From positions 1,784,001 through 1,848,000 of the forward strand of contig WLWT01000001.1 of the NCBI GenBank assembly GCA_012103455.1: a DNA stretch of 64,000 nucleotides, given 5' to 3'. Within the stretch, counting starts at the first letter, position 1. Every line of letters starts with the position of its first letter. The stretch comes from Gammaproteobacteria bacterium (GTDB taxonomy: Bacteria; Pseudomonadota; Gammaproteobacteria; HK1). Below, in pieces: positions 59,317 through 64,000 of the stretch. The notes beneath the pieces are model-generated. The model was not told the origin of the DNA, ran no database searches, and saw nothing but the letters and a program-made list of their open reading frames with translations. A program made the position numbers and the translations under genes.

Positions 59317-59823
59317 TTGAGACACTACGAGATCGTATTTCTAGTCCACCCGGATCAAAGTGAGCAGGTTCCGGCCATGGTTGAGCGTTACAGAACTATG
59401 GTCGAAGGATCCAAAGGCGGCGGGGGGGATGAAGCTGAAGCCGATGGAAGCGCAGCTAATGCAACCGGAGTTAGCGAAAAAAGAGGCGTTATCCACCGGT
59501 TGGAAGACTGGGGCAGACGGCAACTCGCTTATCCCATCAACAAAGTTCACAAAGCACACTATGTCTTGATGAATATCGAATGCGGGCTCGAGTGTTTGGA
59601 AGAGCTGAAGAGCGCGTTTCGCTTTAACGATGCTGTCATCCGTAATTTGGTTTTGTCTCGTGACGAGGCTATTACCGAACCGTCGCCACTGGCGAAGTCG
59701 CGGGAAGAGCGCGATGACGATCGTGGCCATGCTGAAGAGAGGCGCGCCGGTGAGGGGCGCGATGGCGCGGGTGAGGTGGGCATCGCCGAAGCGCCCGATG
59801 CAGATTCCGCAGAGAGAGGTTAA
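59317..59823 (+). CDS. rpsF: 30S ribosomal protein S6 with an internal insertion
   Basis: S6, 168 residues from the TTG at 59317 ([20 protein letters not shown]) behind a strong GAGGAG. The start is preferred over the upstream ATG at 59272 because it gives the canonical N-terminus. The core is normal ([38 protein letters not shown]). Between RYRTMVEG and VIHRLEDW, where relatives have a 3-6-residue turn, there are about 22 extra residues rich in Gly, Asp, Glu and Ala ([18 protein letters not shown]). The acidic/charged C-terminal tail is long, as in other gammaproteobacteria. It binds S18, encoded 5 bp downstream. Confidence 0.93.
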   Translation: MRHYEIVFLVHPDQSEQVPAMVERYRTMVEGSKGGGGDEAEADGSAANATGVSEKRGVIHRLEDWGRRQLAYPINKVHKAHYVLMNIECGLECLEELKSAFRFNDAVIRNLVLSRDEAITEPSPLAKSREERDDDRGHAEERRAGEGRDGAGEVGIAEAPDADSAERG

Positions 59824-59828
59824 CTCGT

Positions 59829-60056
59829 ATGGCACGTTTTTTTCGCCGTCGACGGTATTGCCGTTTCACTGCCGAAGGAGTCAAAGAGATCGACTATAAG
59901 GATCTCAACACCTTGAAGGCTTACATTACCGAGACGGGCAAAATCGTCCCAAGCCGGATTACCGGAACTAAAGCGCGTTATCAGCGCCAGTTGGCGACCG
60001 CCGTCAAGCGGGCGCGGTTCTTGGCACTGTTACCGTACAGCGACGCTCACGATTGA
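59829..60056 (+). CDS. rpsR: 30S ribosomal protein S18
   Basis: S18, 75 residues ([20 protein letters not shown]), full length. It partners S6 on the platform of the 30S subunit. [20 protein letters not shown] is the family signature. RimI, also in this window, acetylates S18 in E. coli. Confidence 0.97.
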   Translation: MARFFRRRRYCRFTAEGVKEIDYKDLNTLKAYITETGKIVPSRITGTKARYQRQLATAVKRARFLALLPYSDAHD

Positions 60057-60071
60057 TAAGATTCATCACTA

Positions 60072-60112
60072 CGCCGCGAGGGCCATGACCACTTCCGGAG
60101 GCCTTCGCGGCG
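60072..60112 (+). terminator. Inverted repeat after rpsR
   Basis: CGCCGCGAGGGCC (60072-60084) pairs with GGCCTTCGCGGCG (60100-60112) with one mismatch around a 15-nt loop. No T tract follows, so it may attenuate or protect the rpsF-rpsR message rather than terminate fully. Confidence 0.45.
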
Positions 60113-60143
60113 CAATTGTTGGACCCGCAGTAACACAATAATT

Positions 60144-61079
60144 ATGCAGGGCCTGGTTCGCTTCGCGATGCGTGGCCGTTGGTACGCTGTTCTAGCGAGC
60201 GCAGCTTGTATGCTGATTCCCCTGCTGCTGTCGGCAGCAGCAGGGGCTGACATACCGCTGGTCAGAGCGCTATCAGCCGCAGGCTATTGTATAAGTGGCG
60301 CTCTTATCGCCCTTGTGATGCTACGCTACGGTGCAATGCAAGGGGCGTTTGTGTTGGGCGCTGTAGTGGCTTTGGTGGGCGGCGTTTCGGTTGTGGGCGT
60401 TGGTGGCACGCCGGAGGGTTTGCTTTTGGTTGTTGCCGGATGGGTACCTACGGCGGTTTCGGCGCTGGTTTTGCGTCATAGTAATGCACAAGGACCCGCG
60501 TTGTTGGCCGCTGGTGCGATAGCCGTATTCATCTGGACGGCGGCGTGGTTTGTCAACGGTGGAGGGCTGCACGAAACCGCGCTTTCCGGTAGCGCCCTCT
60601 CGGATGGTGGGAGCGATGCGCTGTTGGGTGCATCGAATGGCCTACACATGATGCCGGAGTTATCCCTGGTGGACCTGGTGGTGTTGATGTTGATGTCATT
60701 GCTTATGACCGCGGCATCAATGTTGTTCTTGGGCCGTTCTTGGCACGCGATGCTGGACAAACCAGGTGGTTTTGGGGAAGAGTTCAGAGCACTGCGTTTC
60801 CCGCGTTGGTTCGCTTACTGCTTTGCCGGCGCCGTGCTTGGAAGTTTGCTAACGACGGGTGGTGGCGCTGCTTTTCTAGGTGGGATGACACGCATTGCCA
60901 CGGTGTTGTTTCTGTTTCAGGGTATTGCCATCGTCCACGCTATCGTGAATGCGCGGGGCGCGTGGGTTGGATGGCTGGTGGCGATGTATTTGTCTCTACC
61001 GGTGACATATTTGTTCTTGGTGACCGGCGGTTTTGCCGATACGTTTATGGATTTTCGCAGGCGCGCTGGCATTACCTAG
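60144..61079 (+). CDS. DUF2232 integral membrane protein
   Basis: 311 residues, eight or so membrane helices. Found between rpsR and rplI in several gammaproteobacteria. No catalytic motif is seen. Codons 26-34 contain a perfect 12-bp DNA inverted repeat (60219-60246). Function unknown. Confidence 0.82.
   Translation: MQGLVRFAMRGRWYAVLASAACMLIPLLLSAAAGADIPLVRALSAAGYCISGALIALVMLRYGAMQGAFVLGAVVALVGGVSVVGVGGTPEGLLLVVAGWVPTAVSALVLRHSNAQGPALLAAGAIAVFIWTAAWFVNGGGLHETALSGSALSDGGSDALLGASNGLHMMPELSLVDLVVLMLMSLLMTAASMLFLGRSWHAMLDKPGGFGEEFRALRFPRWFAYCFAGAVLGSLLTTGGGAAFLGGMTRIATVLFLFQGIAIVHAIVNARGAWVGWLVAMYLSLPVTYLFLVTGGFADTFMDFRRRAGIT
60219..60246. repeat. Perfect 12-bp inverted repeat within the DUF2232 gene
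   Basis: CCCCTGCTGCTG, loop TCGG, CAGCAGCAGGGG. A very stable hairpin early in the message. It arises in Leu-Leu-Leu-Ser-Ala-Ala-Ala codons, so it may be incidental. Confidence 0.8.
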
Positions 61080-61120
61080 TCGTCTGCCTCAAACGATAGT
61101 GATCGCGGAGGGTACTAACG

Positions 61121-61582
61121 ATGGAAGTCATCTTGCTCGACAAAGTCATGAGTCTTGGGCAACTCGGTGACGTCGTTAATGTGAAACCGGGCTATGCACG
61201 CAACTTTCTGATCTCTAAAGGTAAAGCTGTGCGGGCCAGCAAAGAGAATCTGAAGCAATTCGAAGAGCGGCGGATGGAGCTTGAACGCGGCATGGCGCAG
61301 CGGTTATCGCGAGCCCAGAAGCGGGCAGACTCCATGGCAGGCCTGGCTCTTGAGATTCCGGTGCGGGCTGGAGACGGCGGCAAGCTGTTCGGCTCGGTAG
61401 GCCTGCAAGACATTGTTGACGCGGCCGTGGCCAGTGGCATCGACATCGATCGGTCCGAAGTGCGTATGGCCGACGGCCCTATACGCGCAACCGGGGAATA
61501 CCAGGTCGAGATCCAGGTTCACCCTGACGTCGTTCGCTCGGTGACGGTCAAGGTTTTCAGCAGCGATTCGCAGGGCGTCTAG
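61121..61582 (+). CDS. rplI: 50S ribosomal protein L9
   Basis: L9, 153 residues (MEVILLDKVMSLGQLGDVVN), full length. N-domain VKPGYARNFLISKGKAVRAS, long connecting helix, C-domain KLFGSVGLQDIVDAAVASGI. Good upstream GGAGGG. Confidence 0.97.
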   Translation: MEVILLDKVMSLGQLGDVVNVKPGYARNFLISKGKAVRASKENLKQFEERRMELERGMAQRLSRAQKRADSMAGLALEIPVRAGDGGKLFGSVGLQDIVDAAVASGIDIDRSEVRMADGPIRATGEYQVEIQVHPDVVRSVTVKVFSSDSQGV

Positions 61583-61621
61583 CGTACTGCGTGTTTTCAC
61601 CTATAAGTCATCGAGTTTCAT

Positions 61622-61650
61622 GCAAAGCTAAGCGCTCTGCTCAGCTTTGC
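61622..61650 (+). terminator. Hairpin between rplI and dnaB
   Basis: GCAAAGCTAAGC (61622-61633) pairs with GCTCAGCTTTGC (61639-61650) with one mismatch and a 5-nt loop, about 40 bp after the rplI stop. It is followed by CCCCGTCTC rather than a T tract. Possible terminator or attenuator before dnaB. Confidence 0.5.
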
Positions 61651-61747
61651 CCCGTCTCAACAGTCATTGTCTTAGGTGGTATTGTCACCCTTAGCCGTCA
61701 CCACTTCTGGCAGGCGGTTTAGCTGAACGATCTGGGGTTTCATCACG

Positions 61748-63145
61748 ATGATTGATGATCCTGTGTTACTGCCTTCGGATGACAGCGCTACGGCGCGTCT
61801 TAAGGTTCCACCGCATTCACGCGAAGCCGAGCAGTCAGTGATCGGCGGTTTGCTCCTCGACAACGCCTCTTGGGACAAAGTCGTTGACCGCATTAGTGAA
61901 AGCGATTTCTACCGCCGCGATCATCAGCTCATCTTTTCCGCTGTCCGGGAACTGGCCGATCGGTCGCAACCGTTTGATGTGGTAACGCTATCGGAGTGGC
62001 TCACTAGCCGCAATGAGCTGGACGATGCGGGGGGCGTACTCTATCTGGACGATTTAGCTGCGAACACACCAAGCGCGGCCAATATCGTGGCGTACGCCGA
62101 TATCGTGCGCGAGCGCTCGATCATGCGTGAACTCATCCGCACGGGTACCGAGATTGCCAGTGGAGCTTTTAATCCTGAAGGGCGTAATGCGCGCGAACTG
62201 CTCGAGCAAGCCGAGCAGTTGGTGTTTCAGATCGCAGAGCGCGGTGCTGGCGCATCCAACGGCTTCATCGCTATCAAGGATCTGCTCGTCGATGTAATGG
62301 AACGCATTGATGAGTTGTATCAGCGCGATAGTCCCGTTACCGGCGTTCCTAGTGGATTCACCGAACTCGATGAACGTACCTCAGGGTTGCAGCGCGGCGA
62401 TCTCATCGTCGTGGCGGGGCGCCCGTCCATGGGTAAGACATCGTTTGCTATGAACGTAGTGGAGCATGCGGCGATCAATTTTGCTGCCACTGTCGCCGTA
62501 TTCAGTATGGAGATGCCCGCTGAGCAGCTCATCATGCGCATGATGTCGTCGCTCGGCAAAGTGGATCAACTCAAAGTGCGCACGGGCAAATTGTCCGACG
62601 ATGACTGGCCACGGCTTACGGACGCGCTGGGCAAACTGTCGGAAACCAAGATTTTCGTTGACGATACGCCAGCGCTGACCCCGACCGAGGTGCGGGCTCG
62701 CTGCCGGCGATTGAAACGCGAACACGGTTTGGCGCTAGTGGTCGTCGATTATCTGCAGCTCATGCAAGGGCAATCGAGCAAAGAAAACCGGGCCACGGAA
62801 ATATCGGAAATCTCCAGATCGCTAAAAGCGTTGGCAAAGGAGCTGATGGTGCCCGTTGTCGCCCTGTCGCAGTTGAACCGGAGTTTGGAACAACGCCAGG
62901 ACAAACGGCCCGTGATGTCCGATCTGCGTGAATCTGGCGCCATAGAACAGGATGCCGACGTTATCCTGTTTATTTACAGGGACGAGGTGTACAACGAGAA
63001 TAGCCCCGATAAAGGTACCGCCGAGGTCATCATAGGCAAGCAGCGCAACGGCCCCATCGGCAAAATCAAACTGACTTGGTTGGGTCATATCACCAAGTTC
63101 GAAAACTACGCTTCCGATGCGCAAGTACAAGGTTTCCTCAGATGA
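61748..63145 (+). CDS. dnaB: Replicative DNA helicase DnaB
   Basis: DnaB, 465 residues, hexameric replication-fork helicase. N-terminal domain (PHSREAEQSVIGGLLLDNAS), linker, then the RecA-like domain with Walker A VVAGRPSMGKTSFAMNV, VFSMEMPAEQLIMRMMSSLG, Walker B LALVVVDYLQLMQG and the arginine-finger region. No intein. The stop overlaps the alr start (ATGA), the common dnaB-alr arrangement. Confidence 0.97.
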   Translation: MIDDPVLLPSDDSATARLKVPPHSREAEQSVIGGLLLDNASWDKVVDRISESDFYRRDHQLIFSAVRELADRSQPFDVVTLSEWLTSRNELDDAGGVLYLDDLAANTPSAANIVAYADIVRERSIMRELIRTGTEIASGAFNPEGRNARELLEQAEQLVFQIAERGAGASNGFIAIKDLLVDVMERIDELYQRDSPVTGVPSGFTELDERTSGLQRGDLIVVAGRPSMGKTSFAMNVVEHAAINFAATVAVFSMEMPAEQLIMRMMSSLGKVDQLKVRTGKLSDDDWPRLTDALGKLSETKIFVDDTPALTPTEVRARCRRLKREHGLALVVVDYLQLMQGQSSKENRATEISEISRSLKALAKELMVPVVALSQLNRSLEQRQDKRPVMSDLRESGAIEQDADVILFIYRDEVYNENSPDKGTAEVIIGKQRNGPIGKIKLTWLGHITKFENYASDAQVQGFLR

Positions 63146-64000
63146 CCAGGCCAGCCCGGCTGGTACTGAGTGCCGCCGCTTTGCGCCGCAATTTCAAGGC
63201 CGTCCAATCCCGCGCGAACGACGCCCACATCTACGCTGTAGTGAAAGCAAATGCTTATGGCCATGGCATCGTCTGGGCGGCGCGGGTATTGAATGAGGCG
63301 GGCGCTCGCGCTTTTGCCGTCGCGTGTATGGAAGAGGCGGTTTGCATTCGTGAGGCGGGGCTACACCAACGAGTCCTACTGCTAGCAGGGGCGGTGGATG
63401 ACCGAGAGCTATCGCAAGTGCTTGGCTACGGGTTCGATCTGGTGGTACATCGCCAGGAGCAGGTCGAAGCGTTGCTGCGCCGGGACGTATCGTGTGGCGG
63501 TCTAGTCTGGATAAAAATCGATACAGGAATGGGACGGCTCGGTTTTCCCGCGCACCGTGCCGCCGAACTATGGCGTCAATTAAAAGCGCATGTAGGTGTA
63601 GGTAGAGTTGGCTTGATGACCCATCTGGCCAACGCTGATGATCCGGACGATCCGGTTACCGCCGATCAGGTTTCGGTTTTTCATTCCGTCTCGGAAAGAC
63701 TTCCGGGCGTGTTCGTAAGCGTTCTGAATTCGGCAGGCCTGCTGATGGTCTCGAAAGCGCGTGGCGATTGGGTGCGCCCCGGCATCATGCTCTATGGTGT
63801 TTGTCCCGTGGCCGGAAAGGCCGCATCCGATTACGGGCTCACGCCGGTAGCACGCTTCGAGTCTGCATTGATCGACGTCAAGCCCTTGCCCAAGGGGGCA
63901 CGTATCGGTTACGGCGGTACTACAGTGTTGGAGCGTGACAGTCGCATCGGTGTGGTTGCTGCGGGTTACGGTGATGGTTACCCCCGAGGCATAGCGGCCG
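63142..64000 (+). CDS. alr: Alanine racemase, 3' end beyond the window
   Basis: The first 286 residues are present. The PLP-binding Lys is in AVVKANAYGHGI (about residue 34). KIDTGMGRLGFPAHRA, LMTHLANADDPDDPVTADQV and the substrate-side WVRPGIMLYGVCPV and AARIGYGG-type GARIGYGGTTVLERDSR follow. It makes D-alanine for peptidoglycan. The catalytic Tyr region is at the edge (GDGYPRGIAA). Confidence 0.95.
   Translation, partial: MTRPARLVLSAAALRRNFKAVQSRANDAHIYAVVKANAYGHGIVWAARVLNEAGARAFAVACMEEAVCIREAGLHQRVLLLAGAVDDRELSQVLGYGFDLVVHRQEQVEALLRRDVSCGGLVWIKIDTGMGRLGFPAHRAAELWRQLKAHVGVGRVGLMTHLANADDPDDPVTADQVSVFHSVSERLPGVFVSVLNSAGLLMVSKARGDWVRPGIMLYGVCPVAGKAASDYGLTPVARFESALIDVKPLPKGARIGYGGTTVLERDSRIGVVAAGYGDGYPRGIAA

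Overview
This 64-kb window is a stretch of chromosome from a gammaproteobacterium. Three things point there: gene order (mreBCD-mrdA-rodA-mltB-rlpA-lipB-nagZ; pilB-pilC-pilD-zapD-yacG; bamD next to rluD-pgeF-clpB; mutL-miaA-hfq-hflX-hflK-hflC-DUF2065-purA; rnr-rpsF-rpsR-DUF2232-rplI-dnaB-alr), the presence of ZapD, Hda, LipB, HflKC and FkpA/Mip-type FKBP, and protein sequences that look like those of deep-branching non-enteric groups. Starts are often GTG or TTG. Many genes are frameshifted, truncated or missing from conserved neighbourhoods, so the lineage appears to be losing genes. A host-associated or otherwise reductive lifestyle is an inference from that, not something seen directly.

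Layout. 1-4 kb (minus): an FKBP isomerase cut by the window edge, then gatB, gatA and gatC for tRNA-dependent amidation. 4.1-13.5 kb (plus): rod-shape and cell-wall genes (mreBCD, PBP2, RodA, MltB, RlpA), then lipB and nagZ; dacA and ybeD, expected before lipB, are absent. 13.5-24.6 kb (mostly minus): thioredoxin-like CnoX, YacG, ZapD, prepilin peptidase PilD, wrecked pilC and pilB, ClpB, PgeF, RluD, BamD (plus) and PII protein GlnB. 24.6-30.4 kb is the accessory region: an intact IS630-type element, remnants of pilS and pilR, an intact pilin gene with a sigma-54 promoter, two predicted envelope glycosylation genes, and 141-bp miniature transposable elements.

30-40 kb: suhB, trmJ, purM, DUF2066, perM, hda, wrbA, a frameshifted DUF4398 lipoprotein gene, an unrecognised degraded region, proS and a DUF4124 gene whose 3' end was rewritten by a miniature element. 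40.6-44.3 kb: ilvB-ilvH followed by a phosphatidylserine decarboxylase-like gene without the catalytic site, then pssA. 44-55 kb: DNA repair and translation-quality genes (UDG, rimI, exonuclease, mutL, miaA, hfq), hflX with an in-frame amber codon, hflK/hflC and purA. 55-56.5 kb: one intact and one broken CDP-alcohol phosphatidyltransferase, then tRNA-Leu(CAG). 56.9-64 kb: RNase R, ribosomal proteins S6, S18 and L9, a DUF2232 membrane protein, DnaB helicase and the start of alanine racemase.

Most noteworthy are: (i) four copies of a 141-bp terminal-inverted-repeat element, all exactly 141 bp and each with a perfect 4-bp target duplication; (ii) stepwise collapse of type IV pilus assembly and regulation while pilin, its promoter and the peptidase stay intact; (iii) a Psd homologue lacking its pyruvoyl-forming serine; (iv) hflX split by a single TAG; (v) ribosomal protein S6 with an internal insertion; and (vi) many 13-19-bp perfect or near-perfect tandem duplications in spacers and protein linkers.
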